Positions 26,189 to 34,737 of a DNA stretch of 64,000 nucleotides are shown here, in pieces. The stretch is from Apopatocola sp963618015. GTDB taxonomy: Bacteria > Bacillota > Clostridia > Oscillospirales > Oscillospiraceae. The position numbers were made by a program, and so were the translations under genes. Location of the stretch: the NCBI GenBank assembly GCA_963618015.1, contig CAVEQS010000003.1:42339-106338 (forward strand), written 5' to 3'. Position 1 is the first letter of the stretch. Every line of letters starts with the position of its first letter. The notes under the pieces were generated by a model, which saw only the letters and a program-made list of their open reading frames with translations, made no database searches and was not told where the DNA came from.

Positions 26189-27128
26189 AATTGCTGTTCT
26201 GATCCCGTGCTATAACGAAAGCGCCACCATCGCCAAGGTGGTGAGGGACTATCGCGCGGCACTGCCGGAGGCCGCAATCTATGTGTACGACAACAACTCC
26301 ACCGACGGGACGGACGAGATCGCCCGCGCGGCCGGAGCCATCGTGCGCTATGAGCGGCGGCAGGGCAAGGGCAATGTGATCCGGACGATGTTCCGGGACA
26401 TCGAAGCCGACTGCTATCTCATGATCGACGGGGACGACACCTACCCGGCGGAGGACGCCCGCGCCATGACCGACCGGGTATTGCGGGACGGCTATGACAT
26501 GGTGATCGGCGACCGCCTCTCCTCTACCTACTTCACGGAGAACAAGCGGCCGTTCCACAACAGCGGCAACGTTCTGGTGCGCAAACTGGTCAACTGGTTT
26601 TTCGGCGGTCATGTGACCGATATCATGACCGGCTACCGCGCATTCAGCCGCCTGTTTGTCAAAAGCTTCCCGATCCTCTCCCAGGGCTTTGAGATCGAAA
26701 CGGAAATGACGATCCACGCGCTGGACAAGAACTTTGCGCTCACGTCGATCCCGGTCGGGTACCGGGACCGTCCGGCGGGGAGTGAATCCAAGCTGAACAC
26801 CTTTTCGGACGGTTTCAAGGTGCTGCGGACGATCGCACGGCTCTTCAAGGACTACAAGCCCCTGCCGTTTTTCGGCATCATCGCCGGGATATTGATGATC
26901 GCGGCGCTGCTCTTTCTGTGTCCGGTGCTTTCGGAGTATCTGCACACCGGGCTCGTGCCGCGCCTCCCGACGTTCGTGGCGGCGTGCTTTATGGCGCTCT
27001 TTTCCCTGCAAAGCTTTGCGTGCGGCCTGGTCCTTGATACGCAGGGCAAGATGAGCCGCCAGAATTTTGAGCTTCAAATGACGCTCCTTACGAGTCTGTA
27101 CCACGCCGACAGGGAAAAAACGGAATAA
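26181..27128 (+). CDS. DPM-type family 2 glycosyltransferase, copy 2
   Basis: The 315-residue enzyme is identical to the upstream copy except at its last dozen or so residues. It starts with GTG at 26181, six bases after AAGGAGG, at exactly the position of the ATG in copy 1; an ATG at 26175 directly abuts the ribosome site and is less likely. It keeps the same catalytic motifs and two C-terminal membrane helices. It is coupled to the 615-residue membrane protein just as copy 1 is to the 750-residue one, so the locus has two parallel [membrane protein + GT2] modules. Confidence 0.9.
   Translation: MDKIAVLIPCYNESATIAKVVRDYRAALPEAAIYVYDNNSTDGTDEIARAAGAIVRYERRQGKGNVIRTMFRDIEADCYLMIDGDDTYPAEDARAMTDRVLRDGYDMVIGDRLSSTYFTENKRPFHNSGNVLVRKLVNWFFGGHVTDIMTGYRAFSRLFVKSFPILSQGFEIETEMTIHALDKNFALTSIPVGYRDRPAGSESKLNTFSDGFKVLRTIARLFKDYKPLPFFGIIAGILMIAALLFLCPVLSEYLHTGLVPRLPTFVAACFMALFSLQSFACGLVLDTQGKMSRQNFELQMTLLTSLYHADREKTE
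26205..27089 (+). repeat. 885-bp direct repeat inside the GT2 gene, copy 2
   Basis: Identical partner of 23419-24303. The flanking membrane-protein genes are clearly less similar, so this block was homogenised or copied recently. Confidence 0.85.
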
Positions 27129-27138
27129 TAAATAATGA

Positions 27139-27173
27139 CCGCCGGGGCTCTGATCGGATCAGAGCCCCGGCGG
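27139..27173 (+). terminator. Hairpin at the end of the glycan locus
   Basis: A perfect 17-bp stem (CCGCCGGGGCTCTGATC) with a single-base loop lies 11 bp after the last glycosyltransferase gene and before the convergent plsY. The downstream side is AT-rich but not a pure T-run. Confidence 0.7.
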
Positions 27174-27215
27174 CCATTATTAAACGCTCCCCTTACAAAG
27201 GAAGCCTTCGAGCGT

Positions 27216-27866
27216 TCAGGCGTCTTTCTTGTCGACGCGGTATTTTTTCTTGAAGAAGCTCGCGCGGATGCCGAGCTCCTTGCCCTTAACGAGGCGGACA
27301 AAGTTCTTCCGGTGCTTCCAGAAAATGAGTGCAACCGTCGCCGCCATGATGGCGATGTCCCAGCCGCTGCGCCCCGTGAGGATGCACCAGACAAGATACG
27401 CCACGCTCGCCGAGAGCGTGCCGATGAACATATAGTCCGTGACGAGCGTGATGATGACGACGCCCGCCACAAGAATGAGAAACAGCCGCCAGTCGAGCGC
27501 AAGCGCGCTGCCGAGCAGCACCGCGATGCCCTTGCCGCCCTGAAATTCCAGATAGAACGGATAGAGATGCCCTGCCACGCACGCCGCCATCGTCACAGTC
27601 TGGATGGAGGGCGAGTTGTGGAACAAAAAGCCCGCCAGCCACACCATGAGCGCCGACTTGAGCGCATCGCACAAAAAGACGACCACCGCCACGCCCGAGC
27701 CCATCGTGCGCCCGGCATTCGTTGTCCCGGCATTGCCGGAGCCCTTTGTGCGGATATCAAAGCCGCGCTTCTTCGCCAGCAGCCACGCAAAATTCACCGC
27801 TCCGGCCAGATAGCCCGCGAGAGCACAGAACACATACGGGAGAACGGATTTCAGAAAAGTCTGCAT
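27216..27866 (-). CDS. plsY: Acyl-phosphate:glycerol-3-phosphate acyltransferase
   Basis: The 216-residue membrane enzyme performs the first acylation of phospholipid synthesis, using acyl-phosphate. The three conserved loops are present: GSGNAGTTN near residue 43, HLYPFYLEFQGGKG near 100, and the C-terminal WKHRKNFVRLVKGKE. It has about five membrane segments, as usual, with a Lys/Arg-rich tail. It is a single gene with a probable promoter at 27924-27952. Confidence 0.94.
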   Translation of the reverse strand: MQTFLKSVLPYVFCALAGYLAGAVNFAWLLAKKRGFDIRTKGSGNAGTTNAGRTMGSGVAVVVFLCDALKSALMVWLAGFLFHNSPSIQTVTMAACVAGHLYPFYLEFQGGKGIAVLLGSALALDWRLFLILVAGVVIITLVTDYMFIGTLSASVAYLVWCILTGRSGWDIAIMAATVALIFWKHRKNFVRLVKGKELGIRASFFKKKYRVDKKDA

Positions 27867-27923
27867 GAATGCGATCCTTTCGCAGATACATAAAGAAATT
27901 TATACACTTTGGCATACTACTAT

Positions 27924-27952
27924 GTGATATCATACCGCAAAGATTTTGTCAA
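27924..27952 (-). promoter_or_regulatory. Probable plsY promoter
   Basis: On the minus strand TTGACA (27947-27952), 17 bp, TATCAC (27924-27929). The -10 is a weak match. Confidence 0.5.
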
Positions 27953-27957
27953 TGAAC

Positions 27958-27973
27958 ACATTCCCGGGAATGT
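27958..27973. promoter_or_regulatory. Perfect 16-bp palindrome upstream of the flavodiiron gene
   Basis: ACATTCCCGGGAATGT is fully self-complementary. It lies 20 bp upstream of the -35 at 27994 and just behind the plsY -35, so it could serve either promoter as a regulator site. Confidence 0.5.
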
Positions 27974-27993
27974 CGTTTCCGGCGGGAAGGGGC

Positions 27994-28022
27994 TTGCGTT
28001 TCGGCGCGTTACCGGGTAAACT
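27994..28022 (+). promoter_or_regulatory. Promoter of the flavodiiron gene
   Basis: TTGCGT (27994-27999), 17 bp, TAAACT (28017-28022); start codon 33 bp further on. Confidence 0.6.
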
Positions 28023-28055
28023 GTATCTGTATGTAATTTAACATGGAGGTAGTAT

Positions 28056-29255
28056 ATGTACTGCACAAAAAATATTGCGTCGAATCTTGTCTGGGTCGGA
28101 GCGAATGACCGCCGTCTCGCCATGTTTGAGGGCGTGTATTCCGTTCCGGCGGGCGTTTCCTATAACTCCTATCTTCTCAAGGACGAAAAGACCGTCCTCT
28201 TTGATACGGTCGACAAGGCCGTGAGCCGCACATTCTTTGAAAATCTCGAGCACGAGCTCGGCGGCCGGGCGCTCGACTATGTGATCGTGCACCACATGGA
28301 GCCTGATCACTCCGCCACGCTCGCAGAGCTGCTGCTGCGCCACCCGGAAACGACGGTCGTATGCAACGACAAGACCGCCGTGATGATCGCGCAGTTCTTC
28401 GGCAGGGACGCCGTAAAGAACATGCAGCTTGTAAAAGAGGGCGATGTTCTCTCCACCGGCGCGCACGAGCTCACGTTCTATCTTGCGCCGATGATCCATT
28501 GGCCGGAGGTCATGATGACCTACGACAAGACCTCCCACACGCTCTTCACCGCGGACGCCTTCGGCGTTTTCGGCGCGCTCAACGGCGCGATCTTTGCCGA
28601 CGAGGTCGACTTTGACCGCGACTATCTCAAGGAGGCGCGCCGGTACTATACGAACATCGTCGGCAAATACGGCGTACAGGTGCAGAACCTGTTCAAAAAG
28701 ATCGCCGGTCTGGACATTTCCATGCTCTGCCCGCTGCACGGCTTCGTCTGGCGGGATAACCTTGGGTATATCCTGGAAAAATACAACCTCTGGAGCACGT
28801 ACACGCCGGAGGAGGCGGGCGTGATGATCGCGTATGCGTCCATCTACGGCAACACGGAAAACGCTGCGGAAATTCTCGCCTCGAAGCTTCGCGAGCGCGG
28901 CGTGCGCACCGCGATGTACGACGTGTCCGTCACCCCGGCCTCGGACATCATTGCCGAATGCTTCCGGTGGAGCCATCTCGTGTTCGCCTCGGCGACATAT
29001 AACGGCGGCATCTTCGTCACGATGGACGAGCTGCTGCGCGATATCGCCGCGCACAATCTCCAGAAGCGCACCGTTGCCTTCCTGGAAAACGGCACATGGG
29101 CGCCCGTGAGCGCACGGCAGATGGCGGCGATTTTCGCTCCGCTCAAGAACATGACGGTGCTCGAGCAGAGCGTTGCCATCCGCTCCTCGCTCACCGAAGA
29201 ACAGCTCACGGAGATTGAGACGCTCGCCGATGTGCTCGCGGAGGGCGTCCGGTAA
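28056..29255 (+). CDS. FprA-type flavodiiron protein (NO/O2 reductase)
   Basis: The 399-residue A-type flavoprotein reduces oxygen to water or nitric oxide to N2O in anaerobes. The N-terminal metallo-beta-lactamase-like domain carries the di-iron ligands: HMEPDH near residue 80, IHWPE, TADAFG and PLHGFVW. The C-terminal flavodoxin domain begins at about residue 252 with IAYASIYGNTENAAE, the FMN-binding loop. No rubredoxin domain is attached. CATGGAGG precedes the ATG. It is monocistronic with its own promoter, and a perfect palindrome upstream suggests stress regulation. Confidence 0.94.
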   Translation: MYCTKNIASNLVWVGANDRRLAMFEGVYSVPAGVSYNSYLLKDEKTVLFDTVDKAVSRTFFENLEHELGGRALDYVIVHHMEPDHSATLAELLLRHPETTVVCNDKTAVMIAQFFGRDAVKNMQLVKEGDVLSTGAHELTFYLAPMIHWPEVMMTYDKTSHTLFTADAFGVFGALNGAIFADEVDFDRDYLKEARRYYTNIVGKYGVQVQNLFKKIAGLDISMLCPLHGFVWRDNLGYILEKYNLWSTYTPEEAGVMIAYASIYGNTENAAEILASKLRERGVRTAMYDVSVTPASDIIAECFRWSHLVFASATYNGGIFVTMDELLRDIAAHNLQKRTVAFLENGTWAPVSARQMAAIFAPLKNMTVLEQSVAIRSSLTEEQLTEIETLADVLAEGVR

Positions 29256-29294
29256 AAACTGGCAACGAAAAATAACAAAAATTCGGCTCGCAGA

Positions 29295-29332
29295 GGAAAC
29301 CTTTTGCTGCCTCTGCGCGTCTTATAGTCAGA
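29295..29332 (+). promoter_or_regulatory. ECF-type promoter of the surface protein gene
   Basis: GGAAAC (29295-29300), 17 bp, then CGTC (29318-29321) inside GCGTCTTATAGTCAGA (29317-29332). The same 3' element recurs upstream of the lipoprotein gene at 40030. GGAAC/CGTC with this spacing is the pattern of extracytoplasmic-function sigma factors; TATAGT could alternatively serve as a housekeeping -10, but no good -35 stands at the right distance. Confidence 0.55.
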
Positions 29333-29383
29333 AAGCAAACGGCAGAATCTTATGTGCGCCGTTTTCAAGGAGGTAACTTTGTT

Positions 29384-32300
29384 ATGACAAAGAAACTGAT
29401 GGCCCTTCTGCTCGCCGTACTGATGGCAGTATCGCTGCTGCCCATGCCGGCGATGGCAGACGACGCCACTACGATCAGCAGCCCTTCGGAAATTGCCGGA
29501 GCAGGCTCCTATGTTCTGAGTAAAGATCAGAAGGAGATCACGCTCGCCAAGCCCGTTGAGATCAGCGGAGACGTGACGCTCGAGCTGACCGGGCAGACGA
29601 TCACGCTCAAGCTTGACGAGAGCGCGACCAATGCCGACGCCGCCATTTTCCATGTGGAGGAAAAAGGCAGCCTGACGCTCAAGGGCGAGGGCACCATCAA
29701 GGTGCCGGGCAGCGCATACGGCATTCTCGTCAAAAAGGATGCCGCCCTGAACATTTCCGGGGAGGTCAGCATCTCCGGCGGCACCTCCGGCGTAAAGGTA
29801 CACTCCGGCAACAGCGGCGTGAAAATCACCGTGGACATGCTCGGCACGATCGAGTCGAAGAACAGCGGCATCAATCTGTCCGGCGTTTCCGGTGCGGTTT
29901 TGAAAATCGCTGCGGGAACCATCAAGGGTGAAACCGCCATCTCCTGCGACAGTAAGCTCGGCGACATTGCACAGGCCGCTGTCTATGTCAACGGCGCTCC
30001 CGCTACGCAGGGGCAGCTTGACGCTGTTCCCACCGCGGATATGAAAGAGCTTGTCTTTGACGACGGGAAAGCTCCTGCTCTGGAGAATACTGCCGCCAAG
30101 CGCACCGCGGAGACTGAGGGCACCGTCACCTTCACCGCCTCGAAAGCCGGTACATATTATTACCAGCTCGACGGCGAGGTGACTGCCGCAGCGGACATTA
30201 TCAAGGATGAAGCGAAGGCTGACCTTGTCCGCGGCGAGAACACGATCTCGCTCAAAGAGCTTGACGCCAACGCGCATACCGTTTACTTTGCCGCGAAGGA
30301 CGCCTTCGGCAACGTATCCGAGCTCAAGACGGCCGCCATTCCCGCGGTAATCGCCGCGCCGACTGCTCCCGTCTGGGACGGCAAAAAGGCCACGTGGACC
30401 GGTGTGGACGGCGTGACCGATTATCTTGTGCAGCTCTATCTGGGCGCCGACGCCTACGGCGATCCCATCCCGGTGAAGGAGGGCGCTTCCGCAACGGAGG
30501 ATCTCTCCGGCACGATGAAGGACGACGGCGTCTACACCTTCAAGGTCCGCGCCGCCAGTGAGAACACCTTCTGCCTGTGGTCTGAAATGAGCGGCGAGAC
30601 GGTGCGCGACACCGCGGCTCCCGCCGTAGAGGTCAAGGAAAACGGCGTCCAGCGCACCGCGCAGGACACCGCCTCCATCGCCTTCGTCTCCGACGAGGAC
30701 AGCACGCTCTACTATGCGCTTGGCAGCGAACCCGCCAACATTTTTGACTCCGCGCGGACCATGGATATCAAAAAGGGCGAGGACAACACGCTCACCCTCA
30801 CCGGCCTTACGGACAGCACCGCGGTGACCGTCCGCTTCGCCGCCAAAGATGCTCTCGAAAACGCGAGTGCCGAGCAGACCGTGACGGTGCCGCTCTATCT
30901 GGCGGCTCCCACGACGCTCACCTGGGTGGACGATACCGCCACCGCCATGTGGGCGGAGGTTCCGGGCGCTGCGTCCTACAATGTCCAGCTCTTCAAGGAC
31001 GGCGCGGAGGTCTCCCCTGTCGTCACCGTGGAGGGTGCGACCACCTATACCTTTGAGCTCAGCGAGACCGGCGTTTACACCTTCAAGGTGCAGGCCGTCA
31101 GCGGCAATGTGACGAGCGCCTGGTCGGAAGCGAGCGGCAAGCGCGCCGTCGATAAGACCGCACCCGAGATCACCAGCGCGAGCGCGAGCCGCGCCGACGC
31201 CTCCAACGGCTCCGTGACCTTCTCCTCCAACGAGGCCGGCACGGTCTACTACATCGTCGGCGGCGAGATGCCCTCGCAGGACGACCTTGCCAACGCCGAG
31301 GGCAAGAAAGAGATCGGCTCCGGCGAAACGAAGATCGATCTCTCCAATCTCGGCACCGGGGCGGCGAACGTGTACCTCATGGTCGTGGATACCGCCGGGA
31401 ACAAGAGCGAGATCAAGACCGTAACCGTTCCCGTGTATCTCTCCAAGCCGACCATGGCCGACTGGTATAACGGCACGACGAACGCCCGCTGGAACGCCGT
31501 GGAAGGCGCCACCGCTTACAACGTCCAGCTTCTCAAGGACGGCAATGCGTTCGGAAACATCACCACCGTGGACGGCGGTGCCAACACGTCGGTCGATCTG
31601 GCCGCTGCCATGACCGAGGACGGCCTTTACACCTTCCAAGTGCAGGCGGCTGCCGAGGGCACGCAGAGCGAGTGGTCGGATGCCTCCCCCACGAGCTATA
31701 AGCGCGACACCCAGAAGCCCACCATCACGGGCGAACCCTCCAAGCGCACCGGAGAAAAGACTGCGGAATTCTCCTTCACCTCTTCCGAGGAAGGTACCTA
31801 TTACTACATGGTCGGTCTGGTGAACGGCGGTGTTCCCACCCCCGAGCAGGTCGCCGACGATAAGAATCCGCACGGCGGCTGCACCAACGTCAAGACCACC
31901 ATCAAGCTCACCGACATTGCCGATAAGAACGCCCGCAAGGTCTATGTTGTCGTGCGCGACAAGAGCGGCAATCTGAGCAGCATCTTTACGATTGACATCC
32001 CCGCCTACTCCTCGACCCCGACGCCCACCCCGACGACCGCGCCGGCCACGCCGACTCCGACACCCGCGCCCACGACCTATACCGTGACGCTGCAGGGCGG
32101 CACCGGCTACACCATCGCCGCGACCGGCGGCTCCAAGAGCCCCGTGAACGCCGGCGGCAGCTTCTCCTTCACCGTGACGCCCAGCAGCGGCTACACCCGA
32201 GGCAACGGCTTCGCCGTGAAGGCCAACGGCACGACGCTCACGAGCAACAACGGCGTTTACACCATCAGCAACATCAACGCCAACCAGACCGTCAGCGTTT

Positions 32301-33316
32301 CCGGCATCGTGAAGAGCCAAAACTCCGGCGGCGGCACGCTGCCTGCTGCGCCCGCCATCACCACCACGACGCTCGCCGCGGCCACGATGGGCAAGGAATA
32401 CCGCCAGCAGATCACCGCCACCGGCGGCACGCCGATCACCTGGTCCTACAGCGGCACGCTGCCCGACGGCATGACGCTTGCGGCCAACACGGGCATCCTC
32501 TCCGGCACGCCCACGCAGGAGGGCTCGTTCCGCTTCGCCGTGAAGGCGACGAACTCCACCGGCTTCTCCACGCGGCAGATGACGCTTGTTGTCGCCGGCA
32601 GTGAATACTCCGTCACCAAGGGTGCGAACAGCGAATGGACGCAGGGCGGAGACAAGGGCATTGACTTCTCCGGCAGCGGTAAGGGCACGTTTACCGTGAA
32701 GGTAGACGGCGCCGCGGTCGCCGCCGGGAAATACACCGCCTCCTCCGACGGCTCCACCGTTACGCTCAAGCCGGAATACCTTGATACGCTTGCCGCGGGC
32801 TCGCACACCGTGACGCTCGTTTACAACGACGGCAGCGCGAAGGCCAAGTTCACCATCAAGGCGAAGGATAAGACCGTTGCCCCGACCGTTTCCTCCCAGC
32901 CCACGGACGCCGATGTCGCCCCCGACAACTCCGCCACCTTCACCGTGACGGCCAGCGGCACCACGCCGCTGCTCTGCCAGTGGCAGGTGGATAAGAACGA
33001 TGGCAGCGGCTGGACGGACATCTCCGGTGCGGTGAACGCAAGCTACACCGTGGAGAAGGTCACCGCCGAGCAGAACGGCTGGAAGTACCGCTGCGTGATC
33101 AAAAACGCTGCGGGCTCCGTCGAGAGCAACGCCGCAACGCTGACCATCAAGGAAGCCATCGGCGATGTGAAGAAGAACGATGACCAGAAGGACATCAACT
33201 CCGGCGGTCTCGGCCGCATCCTGCTCATCACGGGCATCGTTGTTGCCGTGCTGGCGCTGGCCGCGGGGCTGTACTTCTACTTCCGCCGCCGCAACACCAC
33301 GCGGTATATGGACTAA
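29384..33316 (+). CDS. Large modular secreted surface protein, C-terminally membrane-anchored
   Basis: The 1310-residue protein has a signal peptide (cleavage after PMPAMA, residue 25). A beta-helix-like region (about 60-200) full of Ser/Gly/Val repeats follows. Next come alternating modules with a period of about 180 residues: four copies of an RT..FTS..GTYYY module (near 238, 420, 600, 787) and three fibronectin-III-like modules (near 325, 505, 685). A Thr-Pro linker lies near 876-897, then a putative-Ig (He_PIG) module near 990-1070 and an Ig-like module near 1166-1256. The last part is a single membrane helix (RILLITGIVVAVLALAAGLYFYF) with Arg/Lys after it. There is no LPxTG sortase motif. 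The start at 29384 follows AAGGAGG. A role in adhesion or glycan binding is inference. Confidence 0.85.
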   Translation: MTKKLMALLLAVLMAVSLLPMPAMADDATTISSPSEIAGAGSYVLSKDQKEITLAKPVEISGDVTLELTGQTITLKLDESATNADAAIFHVEEKGSLTLKGEGTIKVPGSAYGILVKKDAALNISGEVSISGGTSGVKVHSGNSGVKITVDMLGTIESKNSGINLSGVSGAVLKIAAGTIKGETAISCDSKLGDIAQAAVYVNGAPATQGQLDAVPTADMKELVFDDGKAPALENTAAKRTAETEGTVTFTASKAGTYYYQLDGEVTAAADIIKDEAKADLVRGENTISLKELDANAHTVYFAAKDAFGNVSELKTAAIPAVIAAPTAPVWDGKKATWTGVDGVTDYLVQLYLGADAYGDPIPVKEGASATEDLSGTMKDDGVYTFKVRAASENTFCLWSEMSGETVRDTAAPAVEVKENGVQRTAQDTASIAFVSDEDSTLYYALGSEPANIFDSARTMDIKKGEDNTLTLTGLTDSTAVTVRFAAKDALENASAEQTVTVPLYLAAPTTLTWVDDTATAMWAEVPGAASYNVQLFKDGAEVSPVVTVEGATTYTFELSETGVYTFKVQAVSGNVTSAWSEASGKRAVDKTAPEITSASASRADASNGSVTFSSNEAGTVYYIVGGEMPSQDDLANAEGKKEIGSGETKIDLSNLGTGAANVYLMVVDTAGNKSEIKTVTVPVYLSKPTMADWYNGTTNARWNAVEGATAYNVQLLKDGNAFGNITTVDGGANTSVDLAAAMTEDGLYTFQVQAAAEGTQSEWSDASPTSYKRDTQKPTITGEPSKRTGEKTAEFSFTSSEEGTYYYMVGLVNGGVPTPEQVADDKNPHGGCTNVKTTIKLTDIADKNARKVYVVVRDKSGNLSSIFTIDIPAYSSTPTPTPTTAPATPTPTPAPTTYTVTLQGGTGYTIAATGGSKSPVNAGGSFSFTVTPSSGYTRGNGFAVKANGTTLTSNNGVYTISNINANQTVSVSGIVKSQNSGGGTLPAAPAITTTTLAAATMGKEYRQQITATGGTPITWSYSGTLPDGMTLAANTGILSGTPTQEGSFRFAVKATNSTGFSTRQMTLVVAGSEYSVTKGANSEWTQGGDKGIDFSGSGKGTFTVKVDGAAVAAGKYTASSDGSTVTLKPEYLDTLAAGSHTVTLVYNDGSAKAKFTIKAKDKTVAPTVSSQPTDADVAPDNSATFTVTASGTTPLLCQWQVDKNDGSGWTDISGAVNASYTVEKVTAEQNGWKYRCVIKNAAGSVESNAATLTIKEAIGDVKKNDDQKDINSGGLGRILLITGIVVAVLALAAGLYFYFRRRNTTRYMD

Positions 33317-33334
33317 ATTTCAAACGCATATGCG

Positions 33335-33368
33335 AAACCCGGTGTGATTTTCGGATCACACCGGGTTT
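33335..33368 (+). terminator. Terminator of the surface protein gene
   Basis: A 14-bp stem (AAACCCGGTGTGAT) with a 6-nt loop is followed by TTTTTCGCTGTTTTT. Confidence 0.9.
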
Positions 33369-33390
33369 TTCGCTGTTTTTAAGGGTCAAC

Positions 33391-33517
33391 GCCTCCCTTT
33401 GCACAAGGGAGGTGGCAAAACCGAAGGTTTTGACGGAGGGATGGTACATATCCGCAAAACTGAGAAACAATCCCTCAGTCTCGCTCCGCTCGACAGCTCC
33501 CTTTACACAAGGGAGCC
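33391..33517. repeat. Intergenic palindromic repeat R2 (full copy)
   Basis: It has the same architecture as R1: GCCTCCCTTTGCACAAGGGAGG, then TTTTGACGGAGGG, then AACAATCCCTCAGTC with a CGCTCCGCTCGACAGC segment, ending ACACAAGGGAGCC before a T-run. The loop sequences differ from R1, while the arms and spacing are conserved. Confidence 0.75.
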
Positions 33518-33524
33518 TTTTTTC

Positions 33525-34736
33525 TTATTCTTCCAGCAGCCGAGGCATGAGCATGCAGGCTTCCTTTGTGAACACACCCGTCTCCTCTGCTTCCGCTTCG
33601 GTGAAATGATAGGCATTCCCGGCGCTTGTATCGCTGCGGTAGAGCGCATACGGCACCGGCGTCGGCGTGTGGGTGAGCTTGGCAAGCGGCGTCGGATGGT
33701 CGGGCATGCAGAGCGCGGAGAACTCTTCCCCGCTTTTGCGGAGATAGTCCAGCACCGGGAGGATGATCTTCTCGTCGATCTGCTCGATCGACCAGATCTT
33801 CTCCTTCGCCTCGCCGTGATGGCCGCACTCGTCCGGCGCTTCCACATGGATGTACAGAAAGTCAAAGCCGTTTTGCAGTGCCTCGATCGCCGCGCGGCCC
33901 TTGGCGGCAAAGTCCGTATGGTAGTTGCCGGTGATGCCCGCCACGGGGATGACCTCCAGCCCGGCGCACACGCCGATGCCCTGCACGAGGTCGACCGCGG
34001 AGATAACACCGCCGCGCGCAATGCCGAACTTTTTCCGGAACGGTGTGAGCGCCGGGCGGCGCCCCTCGCCCCAGAACCAGACGCTGTTCGCCGGATGAAG
34101 CCCGGCTTCGATGCGTTTTTGATTCACCGGGTGATCGCGGAGAATTTCGCGCGAGCGCTCCATCAGCGAGAGCAGGAGCGCACTGTTCTCTCCCTCCGGG
34201 AGATGACCGGCAACGCCCTTGCCCGTGATATCATGCGGCGGCGTGAGCACCGCGCCCGAGGCGGCGGAGCGCAGCACGAGACAATGGCGGTAACGAAAGC
34301 CCGCGTGCAGCTCGCAGCGCGCCTCGGCATAGAGCGGCGCGATGGCGGCGATGAGCTCGTGCGCCTCCTCGTTGGAAATGTCGTCGGCGCTGTAGTCGAT
34401 CATGACGGCGTCCTCAATCTTTTCCGTGTCCGAGAGCGTCACGAGATTGCAGCGGTACGTCACGTCCTCCGGCGCAAGGGGGATGCCCATGCTGGCCGCC
34501 TCGAGCGGCGAGCGGCCGGAGTAATAGATCTTCGGGGCATAGCCGAAAACGGAGAGGTTCGCCGTGTCGCTGCCCGCGGGCATGCCGTGCGGCACGGTAC
34601 GTGTAAGGCCGAACTCCCCCTGCGACGCCAGAAAGTCCATGCCCGGATGCCGGGCGAGCTCAAGCGGCGTATGCCCGCCGAGCGGCGCGAACGGCTCGTC
34701 GGCCATGCCGTCGCCAAGGAATACCACATGCTTCAT
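33525..34736 (-). CDS. ApgM-family phosphoglycerate mutase-like protein, proposed homoserine kinase
   Basis: The 403-residue member of the alkaline-phosphatase superfamily starts MKHVVFLGDGMADEP, the first metal site. GSDTANLSVFGY, with the Ser that becomes phosphorylated in this superfamily, lies near residue 56. HVEAPDECGHHGE and CMPDHPTPL supply the later metal ligands. The subfamily is annotated either as archaeal-type phosphoglycerate mutase or, when next to threonine genes, as a proposed homoserine kinase. Here the start lies one base after the thrC stop, which favours the homoserine kinase role. No classical thrB is visible in the window. Confidence 0.85.
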   Translation of the reverse strand: MKHVVFLGDGMADEPFAPLGGHTPLELARHPGMDFLASQGEFGLTRTVPHGMPAGSDTANLSVFGYAPKIYYSGRSPLEAASMGIPLAPEDVTYRCNLVTLSDTEKIEDAVMIDYSADDISNEEAHELIAAIAPLYAEARCELHAGFRYRHCLVLRSAASGAVLTPPHDITGKGVAGHLPEGENSALLLSLMERSREILRDHPVNQKRIEAGLHPANSVWFWGEGRRPALTPFRKKFGIARGGVISAVDLVQGIGVCAGLEVIPVAGITGNYHTDFAAKGRAAIEALQNGFDFLYIHVEAPDECGHHGEAKEKIWSIEQIDEKIILPVLDYLRKSGEEFSALCMPDHPTPLAKLTHTPTPVPYALYRSDTSAGNAYHFTEAEAEETGVFTKEACMLMPRLLEE

Positions 34737-34737
34737 A